Assembly: GCA_947631965.1 (NCBI GenBank)
Contig: CANRNL010000005.1
Location: forward strand, 1-64,000
DNA from: an uncultured Clostridia bacterium
GTDB lineage: Bacteria > Bacillota > Clostridia > Monoglobales > Monoglobaceae
Direction: 5' to 3'
DNA: 64,000 nt
Under the pieces are notes generated by a model. The model did no database searches. It saw nothing but the letters and a program-made list of their open reading frames with translations, and was not told where the DNA came from. The position numbers and the translations under genes were made by a program. Shown piece by piece: positions 45,201 through 54,786 of the stretch (position 1 is its first letter; the number at the start of each line of letters is the position of its first letter).

Positions 45201-48200
45201 CGGCTTATTCGGCGGAATAAAAGACGCAAGAATAAGCAATCTGACCGTAGAGGGAGAAATCCATATTGAATTTCTCGAAGAAGAAACGAGCGATGAAACC
45301 TATAAAATAGGGGCAATTGCGGCAAATGCGGAGAACAGCGAGATCACCCACTGCACAAGCCGCGTCAATATAACCGTCATCAATATGTACTCAGGAGAAT
45401 TTATCCTCGGTGCACGCAGCCATATCGGAGGAATAGTCGGCGCCGCGGGCGACAATGAGCCTACGCTTGTGAACGACTGCGTAAATACCGGAACCATAAG
45501 GGTAGGGGGCGAAGTAAATTACGTGGCAAGCAACGGCTATCGGGTAGGCGGTATAGCGGGGTCTGCAAGAGAGGTAAGGCGCTGCGTCAACAGCGGACTA
45601 TTGGACCTCGTCGGGGTAGAAGCCGCCGGAGGCATTGTCGGAAGCACCGACTTTAGCGCTCTGGGGGATTCACGAGGCGGCGTCACGCACGTATTCGGTG
45701 AAATCTGGGACTGCGAGAACAGAGGCGAGATCAAAGTGGAATCCGCAATTTTTTCATCGACCTTTTTGGTTTATTACGGCGGTATCATGGGATATGGCGA
45801 CGCCGTACACCGATGCACAAACAACGGAAACATAACAATCACGCCCACACCCAACGAGGAGGATTATATGGGGTGGTTTGTGTTCAATGCGGGCGGAATA
45901 GCGGGCGCGCTGCTGTACAGCGACAGATGCTTAAATAACGGTGATATAGACGTCACATTGGCGGGAATTGCGCGTACAAGCCATTTATATGTCGGAGGAA
46001 TAACCGGCGTCCGCAGCACGCCGATTTCGACTGACACGATGCGGAAAAGAGATGTCGGATACAACGCCGTTATATCAAACAGCTGCAACCTCGGAAATAT
46101 AACGCTTTCGGGAAGCTATGATGACACCAGACGGAATGAGGCTTATGTGGGCGGCTTGTTCGGATATTATATGTCGTCGCAGAGCAGCCACCATCCGCTG
46201 GGCGCTAAGAACAGCTACAGCTATAGCACAATAAAGACAAATGCTTTCGACTCCGATGTGACAGTTGATGGAGTCGGAACGTTTGAGGACAAGGATGACA
46301 GTGTAGAAAAAAGTTATTGTGTCAACAGTAAGACCAAGTGCCGCGGGGCGGAAAACAGGGGGTCTATGGGTTCCTTGAGCTCATATGTTAGTGAAGATTG
46401 GGATTTAGAATATGTGTGGGAGACCGGTTCAGGCTCAATGAAGCCGAAAACGGGAGGAACACTTGAAGCCCCGTTTGAAATCACCGATTACGACGACTTG
46501 GCGGCATTCGCCAAGAGCGTTAATAACGACGCGGGATTTTCCGGCACTTATTTCAAACTGATGAACGATTTGGATGTGGATGGAGATGAAACGATGATCG
46601 GCGTTGACTCTCACATATTTCACGGTGCATTTGACGGAAACGGTCACACGATTAATCTCACCGGCGACATCGGACAAATAAAAGGCTCGGACGATCAGTA
46701 TTTCGGATTGTTCGGCGCCTGCGGCTATTATTCCGAAATAAACAATCTTAACATTAACGCCGACATAAATATTGAAAACCACAGCAAAGGAGATTCCTAT
46801 GTCGGCATGGTCGCAGGATATACCTACGGTATAATTTATAACTGTAATGTGGAATTTAAATGTCACTATTCAAATAATAACACCGGATATATCGGCGGAA
46901 TTGCGGGACATGCCGTCAGTGTAACAAACTGCGTGGCAAGCGGAAGCTTTGAGGTCGACGCTGATTCGAAGGACTATTATTTGGGCGGTATTGCAGGAAC
47001 GATAGACGAAAGAGCCGCACACTGCGTATCGAATATTGATATTGATGCGTCCGGTAACTCTGTCGTGGGCGGTATCGTCGGCGTGGGAACCGATATCACC
47101 GTGTCCGAATGTTATCATACGGGCAATTTGTACAGCGAGTTCTCCGTAGGAGGTATTGTCGGAAGAGCCCTTGGAGACTCGCAGGTTTACGATTGCTTTA
47201 ACGAGGGAGAAATTAATATCGGCGCAAGCTCCGACAAAAGCGTGTTCAGACAGGGCGGCGGAATTGTCGGCGAAGCATTCGGAACGGCAATAGATAACTG
47301 TTATAGCTACGGCAGTATGTCAACACTCAGCCCGGACGGTAAAAGCTACGGCGTTTTCGGACTTTATTCGACAAGCGATAACCCGGTAGAAGGCAGTCCG
47401 AAGCCGTCGGAATGGCCGCGTACGGAGGCGAAAAACTCGTTCTATTCGTCCAAGGGCGTGGACGCTACGTACAGAGAGGATGTGTATTCCGTGGCATCCA
47501 ACTGCAGAGATCTTACGGATGCCGATTTTGCCAATCAAGATACGTTCATCGCCTGGGATTTCGACAGTGTATGGACGATGGATGAAACGAAGAGGAGACC
47601 TGTTCTGAGGAACGTCGGAAATGCGGAGAACACCCTTGTGCTGCTTGACGGCAGCGGAACGGAGGATAATCCGTACCAAATTCCGAGCAGAGCGGCATTT
47701 ATGGTAATGAAAGGGTATATTGACGAGGGCAACTCCACGTCGGGATTATACTTTAAAATTACCAACGATATTGATCTTGGCGGCGTAACGTCGGAAGGAG
47801 AGCCGCTCAGCGCGGGACGCATTACGTCGATAGGAACGCCGATCGGTTCTTCGGAACAGACGTATTACGCATTTGACGGAGTCCTGGACGGCGGCGGACA
47901 TACGCTTTCGGGAATGTATATTGACGGCTCCTCTTCACAGCGCGCGGGACTGTTTGCGCAAATATCCGCTTCGGGCGCAGTGAAAAATCTTACGATTGAC
48001 AATTCGGTTGTCAAGGCGTCAACATTGGGCAGCTCGGGTATGTTCTCGGGAATATGCGGCGGAACGATATCGACCTGTGTCAATAAGGGCACGGTAAGCA
48101 CGAATGCCGGCAGTACTTTGAACCTCGTCGGCGGAATAGCGGGAAGAGTCAGCGAAGGCGGCGTTATAGAAGAATGCGGCAACGAAGGAACGGTTTCGGG

Positions 48201-51200
48201 ATATACGGCAGGAGGAATTGCCGGAAGCTTTAACGGCAGCAAAATCGCCAACCTGTACAACACCGGCGAGGTTTCGGGAACCAATGCGGCGGGTATTGTT
48301 TCAATTCTCGGCGGAGTACAGCCGGATTTGCCGCTTGTCGTATATAATATCGGAAAGGTTTCCGGCACAAGCACGAGTATGCAGGTTGTAAATACCGATA
48401 CCGCCTCCGTGCCGATTATCGCGTATCTTCCGAGCTCGTCAAGCGACGGCGCCGCGCCGAACGGCACGGATATTACCGTGAACGAGTTCAGCGAGGGGGA
48501 TTTTTCAAGCGGACTTATGGCTCATATGCTTAACGATTTGACCGAGACGGATTATGTTTGGAGACAGCGTCTTTCCGCCGAAAACAGCCATCCGACGTTT
48601 ACGGTTGACGACGGAGCAAAGGTCTACAAAATAACCTTTATGAAGGATGAGCAGCAGGAGGACGGAAGCTACGCCAAGGCGGTGTATCACGAGGAATATG
48701 TAAACGCCGACGATGAGATTGAATATCCCGAAACGCCGACCGATATGCAGTATAAATTCAAGTGGTGGACGGCGGATACTCAAGCTATGACCGAATTTGA
48801 ACCGCCGGTGACAGGCGATTTGACGCTTTACGCGGTCGGTGAGGAAATGTACGGCTCAAGCGGTAAATTGGGTGATTTTGATACAACGTATTCCACTGAA
48901 GGCAGATTTGATTTATCGCCGCTCGTTGCATTCGCTCCACCGCGCGACGGCGAAATCGACAGTACGGCGGAAAAGTTCAAGTATGCCATACTGGACAACG
49001 GCGGATGCGGCGGCGCGTATATTATTGGCGATGAGCTTGTCGTTCCGGCGGGAACGAACGCGGGACGGTATCAGTTTAAAATAGACGCGAGCGAGGTGGT
49101 GTCGGAGAATGATTTAGTGTTGTTCTCTCTGCCGAACGCGTTTGACGTCGAACCGATTACGCTGGACGTTACGGTAACCGTAAAAAAGTGTGAGCAGATG
49201 CTCGAAGCGCCGAGAATGCAGGGCAACAGCGCAATGACGCTCCGCCTTGTACCTGTTACGGCACACGGCGACGTGACCTACGCGATTATGAGCGAGCAGG
49301 ATTATATGGCGCACTCTTCAAATATTGTATGGCAGGACAGCAATGTCTTTACGAAACTGACCCCCGGCACCACTTATTACGCATGGGTTCAGGCTGCGGG
49401 CGACGAAAATTATGACAGCGGCATAAGCCCGGTCGGTATGGTATATACGTCCGAGCATACGCATAGTTGGGAATACAGCTTTGACGGAAACACCGTATCG
49501 GCGCGATGCACCGCGCCGGAGTGCCCGAACAGGGACGGCGGCATCTATACGATGAGCGCGCCGCAAGAGGACATCATATATGACGGTCAGCCGCATCCGC
49601 CCGTTATAACCGATACGCTCGCGACCGACGACGTTCCGACGGTTACATACCATTACAGACCGTTCGGCGCGGATGATTATACTGTCGCAGCGGCACCGAT
49701 TGATGCGGGTGATTACAGAGTTACATCGACGGTTGCGAGCTATTCAATGGAAGTCGAATACAGCATATCAAAGGCGCATTCGACATCATTTGAGCCGACG
49801 TTGTTTGAGCAGACATATTACGGCAGCACCCTTGCCGATATGGAGCTTCCGGCGGGATATACATGGAACGGCGACAGTTCCGGTTCTGTCGGCAGCATAG
49901 GCGTGCATACTTTCACAGCGACATATACTCCGCCGAGTACGACGAATTATTATGTTGAGCAGGCAAACGTGATAGTAGAGGTATTGCAGAAGCCGGAGAA
50001 TATTATAAGCGCCGACGACGTGGAGATAGACTACATTAACGAGCAGCTTGTCGGCTTTGAAAGCGGCAATTATCTGATAATATGCGGCGATGACGCGTAT
50101 ACCGCAACGGTCGGAACGGACGGCGCAATCGGCATAAAGGAACGCTGCATCGGTCAGGACATTGAAATTATAAAGCTGGGACGCAATAATAATTATACCG
50201 TCAGCGAGCGCATTACCGTATCGATACCCGATAAGAGCGCCGCACCGGAAGGACTTGAGACGGTTAAGGCGGACGACATCGATTCGCCGACGGGTGAGAT
50301 TTACGGCGTGAACGATACCATGGAATATTTCTCGCTTGAAACGAAAGAATGGGTTTCGGTTGAGGACGGCGCAGACAGTATAACAGGGCTGGCTCCGGGC
50401 GCGTACTATATTCGCGTTAAAGGAAGCGAAACCTCGTTCCCGGGCAGAATTGCAAGGGTTGTTGTCGGTGTGAAATCTCAGATTATCGCAACATTTGTTG
50501 ACGGCGACGATAATATTTTAAAAACGGAAATTCTTCCGGACGCGAGTACTCCGACGTATGATATGGGGACAGACCCCGTCCCGACAAAGGAAAGCACGGC
50601 GCAGTATGACTATACCTTCACCGGCTGGGACAAGGATATAAATATGCCAATCGGTATGGACACGATTTATACCGCGCAGTTTGACAGTATTCCACGCTCA
50701 TATACGGTAAAATGGATTGTAACAGGTTCGGTTAAGAAAGCCGAAACGTATAATTACGGCGAAATGCCGGATTACGGCTCCGAGCCCGAGCGCGGGGATA
50801 ACGCCCGATATTCGTATAAATTCAGCGGCTGGGCTCCGGAGGTCGGAGAGGTTAAAAGTAATGCGGTATATGCGGCGGTATTTGACAGGATACCGAAAAC
50901 ATACAAGGTCACTCTTAATACGAACGGCGGCGAAATACCGGGCTCGTATAAAACCGAATACACTTTCGGCGAGGGGTTAAAGCTTCCCGTGCCGGTGCGC
51001 GAGAACTATGATTTCCTCGGCTGGTATGACGGAAACGGAAGCAGATTTACGGAAATCGGCGTTATAGCAACCGGAGATAAGGAATTTAACGCGCGCTGGA
51101 AGAGAGTGAGAGAGCGTGAAACGATTATTGACCCGAACGAGATCGTAATCGGTTATGAAAATGAAACGCTCGGCGGTTTTGAAAGCGGAAAATATCTTGT

Positions 51201-53850
51201 TGTCTGCGGCGTGCAGTCGGAGCTTGTCGATGTAAGTGACGGAACAATCCCGATTTATGAGGATTATTTCGGTCAAACAATCTACATAACGAGAATTGCG
51301 CGCGACGAAAACTATCTGAACAGCACCCGTATCGCATTCGCCGTACCCGCGCGTCCGGAAATGACGGGAAGTATTGCGGCGAAAAAGGCGACGTCGATTG
51401 ACGCGGCGGACGGACAGATTACCGGATTGAGCGACGATATGGAATACCGTTCCATAAACAATACGGAATGGATTTCAGGCAAGGCAGGGGAAACGACGGC
51501 GGACAATCTGTCGGCGGGAATATATTATGTGCGCCTAAAGGCGTCCGACTCCGCATTCGCGAGTAAAGCGGCGACTGTTACGGTAGGCGTGGAAGGCTAT
51601 GCTCTGGCGGTCTTTGTGGACGGTGACGGCAAGGCGGTGGCAATAAAACATATTTTAAACGACACGGCACCCGGATATGCGGATACCGATCCCGTTCCGA
51701 CAAAGGAAAGCACCGCGCAGTATGACTATACGTTTGCGGGCTGGGATAAAAATCCGGACGAACCAATAAGCGAAACAACGATATATACGGCACAGTTTGA
51801 CAGTGTTCTTCGTTCGTATAAAATAACATGGATAGTCAACGGCGAAACGAGAGAGGAAACGTATCTGTACGGCACGATGCCGTCATACGGTTCAATTCCC
51901 GAAAGGGAAAGCACCGAAAATCATTCGTACGAGTTTGCGAATTGGTACCCGTCGATTATGACGGTATCGAGAGATCAAATATATATTGCCGTATTCGATG
52001 AGAACGCGAGGAAGTATAATGTGACGCTTGACCCGAATGGCGGAACGCTCGCGCCGGGCAGCGATGTTACAAGCTATACCTGCGGCGAGTCGAGAAACCT
52101 GCCGACAGCGAACGAGATTACAAAGGACGGCTGTGACTTCCTCGGCTGGTATGACGAGGCGGGCAATCAGGTCACGCGTATCGCGTCGGACGAAATCGGC
52201 GATAAGACATATACCGCGCATTGGGATATAACGGTGACAAAGGAAGAGATTATTTCCGAAAGCGATGTTGTAACCGATTATGAGGCGGAGACGCTCGGCA
52301 ATTTTGAGGACGGGGATTATCTTATAGTTCTCGAAAATCTGTCGCTGTCGGTGACGGTCACGAACGGCACGATCCCGATAAAGGAAATATACTTCGGACG
52401 CGATATACAAATCATTAAAAAGGCGAGAGACAGCTATCACACCGACAGCGATCCCATAACGGTCAGCGTGAAGGAACGCCCTGCCGCGCCGGAAGGAATT
52501 ACCGTTAATCGCGCCTCGGATGATAACTCCGCAGACGGTGCGATGATCGGCGTTACGTCGAATATGGAATACCGCAGAGCAAAAACCGATGAATGGATTC
52601 CGGTTGAAAGCGGACAGACGCGTATAGACGGGTTGGAACCGGGCATATACTATGTGCGCATAAAGCAAAGCGGCGAGGAGTTCCACGGACGTTCAAAGAT
52701 AGTCATTGTGGGAATTGCGGATAAAGTTGCCGCGGCGTTTATTGACGGCGACGACAATTTGTTATATGCAGAGTATATAGCTCCGGGCTCAGTGCCGGAA
52801 TATCATGGCGAAACTCCGACAAAGTCGGAAACGGACGCTTACAGATACGAGTTCAGCGGCTGGAACAAGGATATAACACAGCCCTTGACCGCCGATACGA
52901 TTTTTATGGCACAGTTTGCAGAAATTCCGAGAACATACGGCGTAATACTTAACCCGAACGGCGGAACGATTGCCGACGGATATGATATAACCGAATATAC
53001 CTACGGCGATGCGGTCAAGCTACCGGATGCGGCTCATGTAACGCGCGACGGCTTCGACTTCGCCGGATGGCATGACGGAAACGGACGGCTTATGACGGAA
53101 ATCCCGCAATACAGTGTCGGCGACGTGGAATATACAGCATACTGGACAGCATCAACGGATAAGCCCGATGTACCGCCCACGCCTACGCACAGACCGTCAT
53201 CCGGCGGCGGAGGCGGCGGATCGTTCGGAGCGGACAACGCCACACCCACGCCCACGCCGGATGCCACACCCACGCCGGGAGCGACAAACGCGCCCGACAC
53301 AACGGTGACCCCAAATCCCGTAACGACGCCGGTATTTGAGGATGTACCCGCAGATCACTGGGCATACAGCTACATTATGGACCTATACAACACGGGTATC
53401 ATAAACGGCAAGACAAATACATTGTTCGTTCCCAACGACAACGTGACCAGAGCGGAATTTGCCAAAATGGCGGCAATGCTGTTCGGTTTGACGGCACAGA
53501 GCGAGGATTCGCAGTTCGCTGACGTAACGGCGGACGACTGGTACGCGCCGTATGTAATAGCGGCAACAGAGGCAGGAATCGTGAACGGCACGAGCGAGAC
53601 GACGTTCAGCCCGAACGACAACATCACGCGTGAGCAGATTGCGGCGATAATCGGCAGACAGATGGGCTGGACATCCGAGAACGCGGCGGCATACAGCGAC
53701 GCCGCCTCAATAGCGGCATACGCGCTGCCGTATGTAAACGGCCTGACCGAGCAGGGAATCCTGATCGGAAACGACGGAATGTTCAGACCGAAGGACAATT
53801 CCACGAGAGCCGAAGCCGCGGCAATAATCGACAGAGTGAAAAATCACTAA
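42295..53850 (+). CDS. Giant GLUG/InlB-repeat surface protein with three SLH domains
   Basis: 3851 aa, the largest gene here. The ATG at 42295 has AAGGAGGG 7 bp upstream overlapping the previous stop; an in-frame ATG at 42250 lies inside the upstream gene and lacks the signal peptide context. Signal peptide 1-27. Five blocks of GLUG-type beta-helix repeats (GGIVG...I..C.N pattern) run from ~60 to ~2090, each opened by a segment like NPYQITSAEDL and a WTPIG turn. An InlB-like segment and a region shared with the 19447 protein follow (~2110-2300), then an MBG-like domain (~2425-2500). Next are three ~375-residue super-repeats with FVDGDDN and LGWYDGNG motifs (~2570-3620), a Pro/Thr linker (TPTPTPDATPTPGAT), and three SLH domains (~3681-3851). 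It is a wall-bound, multi-domain surface protein, with no catalytic site recognised. Confidence 0.9.
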   Translation: MKKRLIGLFIVLSMLVGLVPGITVNADALDGVAGLGERWSPYELNGSSDVKTVADYINSNDTTDIYVTVKKDIDASDLSDFKGFGSESHPFNGHFSGNGYTITVNISGNGKYSGLFPYIGEEGTVQGVTLVGSVTETADLGNDFFVGGIAGENKGEITGCTNTATVSARYADSDYTILAGIAGYNYGTIQGCRNMGVVGATDNSNDGVLPTLAAAGITGANYGESSQKPAQVLNCENVRTVSAPSGCAGIAIAANKFTTIKDCKNSGEIMSRNNVAAGIICEARTDGNGVIESCTNTANVTAGGKTAGGIAASIYNTDISKCSNSGAVTGNWENDGNRIGGIVGDAASGNIYMSDNTGTVTANSKIGSSVGGIAGEFGYTDQSFVIDSCYNAGNVTCEGIGYVGGIVGINYGSNIYNIYNVGTISAKGEQRHATITDDDGNVSETEDVLDGITRVGGIAGGIMPRNSNAPFIKFAYNAGELTITNEKGTNSAVGGIVGVNETDSAGKIKGRYESCYYENDRAESADGEGDKTGELTPEEMLLEESYDGWDFHFTWEIIEDLPKFNVSGRYSGSPIILNKGELEIIAQGVQNGNTYIGKYFATNDSIELSDDWTPIGSAGAPFMGTFDGKGHTVKFSISTGGKYNGLFGYIGSRGRARNITTGGSIEITLNEASYTGVIVGFNEGTVEGCEAKTKITVTGNTSDTIYVGGLVGYNNGGTLSRNSVGGSGADILTVTSDNGTLYAGGIVGCNILEGVVKDNYSLMDVRANGSGAVTGLLAGTNSDNSPIENCFQYYSDYSTPKNMVSEGGPYISCYYFSETRGSDGAIEYDDFKNKSTFAGWDFTNVWKMGSKYPILKELEEEQTTVEIELNGQGTQNNPYQITSAEDLKTLQAYVNEAKQPATGLYFKLMSSIDLDGRLLNEWTPIGNSSGCNFEGYFDGGGHTISGLYINYINKIEDGDIDIGRDFEYVGLFGGIKDARISNLTVEGEIHIEFLEEETSDETYKIGAIAANAENSEITHCTSRVNITVINMYSGEFILGARSHIGGIVGAAGDNEPTLVNDCVNTGTIRVGGEVNYVASNGYRVGGIAGSAREVRRCVNSGLLDLVGVEAAGGIVGSTDFSALGDSRGGVTHVFGEIWDCENRGEIKVESAIFSSTFLVYYGGIMGYGDAVHRCTNNGNITITPTPNEEDYMGWFVFNAGGIAGALLYSDRCLNNGDIDVTLAGIARTSHLYVGGITGVRSTPISTDTMRKRDVGYNAVISNSCNLGNITLSGSYDDTRRNEAYVGGLFGYYMSSQSSHHPLGAKNSYSYSTIKTNAFDSDVTVDGVGTFEDKDDSVEKSYCVNSKTKCRGAENRGSMGSLSSYVSEDWDLEYVWETGSGSMKPKTGGTLEAPFEITDYDDLAAFAKSVNNDAGFSGTYFKLMNDLDVDGDETMIGVDSHIFHGAFDGNGHTINLTGDIGQIKGSDDQYFGLFGACGYYSEINNLNINADINIENHSKGDSYVGMVAGYTYGIIYNCNVEFKCHYSNNNTGYIGGIAGHAVSVTNCVASGSFEVDADSKDYYLGGIAGTIDERAAHCVSNIDIDASGNSVVGGIVGVGTDITVSECYHTGNLYSEFSVGGIVGRALGDSQVYDCFNEGEINIGASSDKSVFRQGGGIVGEAFGTAIDNCYSYGSMSTLSPDGKSYGVFGLYSTSDNPVEGSPKPSEWPRTEAKNSFYSSKGVDATYREDVYSVASNCRDLTDADFANQDTFIAWDFDSVWTMDETKRRPVLRNVGNAENTLVLLDGSGTEDNPYQIPSRAAFMVMKGYIDEGNSTSGLYFKITNDIDLGGVTSEGEPLSAGRITSIGTPIGSSEQTYYAFDGVLDGGGHTLSGMYIDGSSSQRAGLFAQISASGAVKNLTIDNSVVKASTLGSSGMFSGICGGTISTCVNKGTVSTNAGSTLNLVGGIAGRVSEGGVIEECGNEGTVSGYTAGGIAGSFNGSKIANLYNTGEVSGTNAAGIVSILGGVQPDLPLVVYNIGKVSGTSTSMQVVNTDTASVPIIAYLPSSSSDGAAPNGTDITVNEFSEGDFSSGLMAHMLNDLTETDYVWRQRLSAENSHPTFTVDDGAKVYKITFMKDEQQEDGSYAKAVYHEEYVNADDEIEYPETPTDMQYKFKWWTADTQAMTEFEPPVTGDLTLYAVGEEMYGSSGKLGDFDTTYSTEGRFDLSPLVAFAPPRDGEIDSTAEKFKYAILDNGGCGGAYIIGDELVVPAGTNAGRYQFKIDASEVVSENDLVLFSLPNAFDVEPITLDVTVTVKKCEQMLEAPRMQGNSAMTLRLVPVTAHGDVTYAIMSEQDYMAHSSNIVWQDSNVFTKLTPGTTYYAWVQAAGDENYDSGISPVGMVYTSEHTHSWEYSFDGNTVSARCTAPECPNRDGGIYTMSAPQEDIIYDGQPHPPVITDTLATDDVPTVTYHYRPFGADDYTVAAAPIDAGDYRVTSTVASYSMEVEYSISKAHSTSFEPTLFEQTYYGSTLADMELPAGYTWNGDSSGSVGSIGVHTFTATYTPPSTTNYYVEQANVIVEVLQKPENIISADDVEIDYINEQLVGFESGNYLIICGDDAYTATVGTDGAIGIKERCIGQDIEIIKLGRNNNYTVSERITVSIPDKSAAPEGLETVKADDIDSPTGEIYGVNDTMEYFSLETKEWVSVEDGADSITGLAPGAYYIRVKGSETSFPGRIARVVVGVKSQIIATFVDGDDNILKTEILPDASTPTYDMGTDPVPTKESTAQYDYTFTGWDKDINMPIGMDTIYTAQFDSIPRSYTVKWIVTGSVKKAETYNYGEMPDYGSEPERGDNARYSYKFSGWAPEVGEVKSNAVYAAVFDRIPKTYKVTLNTNGGEIPGSYKTEYTFGEGLKLPVPVRENYDFLGWYDGNGSRFTEIGVIATGDKEFNARWKRVRERETIIDPNEIVIGYENETLGGFESGKYLVVCGVQSELVDVSDGTIPIYEDYFGQTIYITRIARDENYLNSTRIAFAVPARPEMTGSIAAKKATSIDAADGQITGLSDDMEYRSINNTEWISGKAGETTADNLSAGIYYVRLKASDSAFASKAATVTVGVEGYALAVFVDGDGKAVAIKHILNDTAPGYADTDPVPTKESTAQYDYTFAGWDKNPDEPISETTIYTAQFDSVLRSYKITWIVNGETREETYLYGTMPSYGSIPERESTENHSYEFANWYPSIMTVSRDQIYIAVFDENARKYNVTLDPNGGTLAPGSDVTSYTCGESRNLPTANEITKDGCDFLGWYDEAGNQVTRIASDEIGDKTYTAHWDITVTKEEIISESDVVTDYEAETLGNFEDGDYLIVLENLSLSVTVTNGTIPIKEIYFGRDIQIIKKARDSYHTDSDPITVSVKERPAAPEGITVNRASDDNSADGAMIGVTSNMEYRRAKTDEWIPVESGQTRIDGLEPGIYYVRIKQSGEEFHGRSKIVIVGIADKVAAAFIDGDDNLLYAEYIAPGSVPEYHGETPTKSETDAYRYEFSGWNKDITQPLTADTIFMAQFAEIPRTYGVILNPNGGTIADGYDITEYTYGDAVKLPDAAHVTRDGFDFAGWHDGNGRLMTEIPQYSVGDVEYTAYWTASTDKPDVPPTPTHRPSSGGGGGGSFGADNATPTPTPDATPTPGATNAPDTTVTPNPVTTPVFEDVPADHWAYSYIMDLYNTGIINGKTNTLFVPNDNVTRAEFAKMAAMLFGLTAQSEDSQFADVTADDWYAPYVIAATEAGIVNGTSETTFSPNDNITREQIAAIIGRQMGWTSENAAAYSDAASIAAYALPYVNGLTEQGILIGNDGMFRPKDNSTRAEAAAIIDRVKNH
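50002..53155 (+). repeat. Three ~1.12-kb super-repeats in the 42295 gene
   Basis: Units start at 50002, 51124 and 52249 (periods 1122 and 1125 bp). Each begins with I-I-x-x-x-[DE]-[IV]-V/E and holds an ExLxxFExGxYL segment, a YYxR-V/I-K strand, a VDGD segment and InlB-like repeats ending LGWYD. The third is shortened: it keeps one rather than two InlB-like repeats between the VDGD segment and the last WYD/WHD repeat. Copies are diverged, so this is an old duplication. Confidence 0.8.
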
Positions 53851-53943
53851 AATATAAATATCCGCCCGACGGCGTTACCAAAATCAAAGATTTTGACGCC
53901 TGAGCGAACATTTTATCCGAACATTTTATCATACTTTACCAGC

Positions 53944-53972
53944 CACAACGCGAACGTTAAGTTCGCGTTGTG
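53944..53972 (+). other. Perfect hairpin downstream of the 42295 gene
   Basis: Twelve-base arms CACAACGCGAAC and GTTCGCGTTGTG with a 5-base loop. There is no T run, but as the first strong hairpin after the operon it may help end transcription. A shorter AAAATC-AAA-GATTTT dyad precedes it at about 53879-53893. The rest of 53851-54238 holds only the next promoter. Confidence 0.5.
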
Positions 53973-54029
53973 ACTGCGGATAAACAGCACAATGGGGATT
54001 GAAATAATTGTAAAAATTTGCTTTTTCTA

Positions 54030-54059
54030 TTGACGTACAAGGCTTTGGGCTTGTATAAT
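54030..54059 (+). promoter_or_regulatory. Promoter of the DUF308-K+ channel pair
   Basis: TTGACG (54030-54035) and TATAAT (54054-54059) with an 18-bp spacer. The leader of about 170 bases contains a hairpin, CTGCCGCA...TGCGGGCAG, near 54199-54222, right before the ribosome site. Confidence 0.6.
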
Positions 54060-54238
54060 ATATAATAACGGTATGTGTTATAAAAATACATAAACTGCGT
54101 CCGAGCAGTCGGGCGTGCGAACGGAGATTGACAGTTTTTTTTGGAGGAGGGGGTGACATAGGCATTTGCGTCAGAACCCGTTCAAAATTATTTTAACGGC
54201 TGCCGCACGGAATGCGGGCAGCGGAAAGGAATAAAAAA

Positions 54239-54751
54239 ATGAATGTATTAATTATGATCTTGGGAATACTTATGGTACTTTGCGGAGGCTCGTGCCTGTT
54301 TACGCCGCTGCGTACGTTTTTAGCGTCGGGATATGCGCTTATGGTGCTTCTTCTCGTTTACGGAGTTGTGGGCATAGTAAAGTCAATTGCGTCGAAGGAA
54401 TACGGCGTTAATTTCGCATTCAGCATAATCAGCGTTATCGCAGGATTGGTTATGGTATTTTTGCCGGGACTCCCGCTTATGGCAGACGGCATGCTCATCT
54501 ATATAATGGCTGTTTGGTTTATTCTTCAGGGTATCATGTCCATTGTGGTTTCGGTGAAGCTCAAGGGCGCGAACGGCGGAAAGAAATGGATTTGGGGACT
54601 TGTTCTGGGAATACTCGGAATAATACTCGGTCTTTACTCACTGTTCCACCCGGTACTTCTCGCGTTAACAACAGGAATACTTATCGGTGTGTATTTCATC
54701 GTAAGCGGAATAAATATGATTTTTCTGTCGTCGCAGAACGCGAATAAGTAA
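54239..54751 (+). CDS. DUF308 (HdeD-like) membrane protein
   Basis: 170 aa. ATG at 54239 with GGAAAGGA upstream. Six hydrophobic segments are arranged as three similar pairs (LIMILGILMVLCGG, LVYGVVGIVKSI, FSIISVIAGLVMVFLPG and onward to GVYFIVSGINMIF), the usual pattern of DUF308/HdeD proteins. The role of this family in Bacillota is not settled; E. coli HdeD is tied to acid stress. It is 35 bp upstream of a K+ channel gene and probably co-transcribed with it. Confidence 0.82.
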   Translation: MNVLIMILGILMVLCGGSCLFTPLRTFLASGYALMVLLLVYGVVGIVKSIASKEYGVNFAFSIISVIAGLVMVFLPGLPLMADGMLIYIMAVWFILQGIMSIVVSVKLKGANGGKKWIWGLVLGILGIILGLYSLFHPVLLALTTGILIGVYFIVSGINMIFLSSQNANK

Positions 54752-54786
54752 TACGCTTTACGAGTACGGATGCGGCAGATGAAATT

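Noticed and set aside
4827-53850. Polysaccharide-degrading enzymes among the giants, because beta-helix folds are common in pectate lyases
   Set aside because: No lyase or hydrolase active-site motif was found; the rungs are the simple SGG and GLUG types seen in adhesin-like surface proteins.
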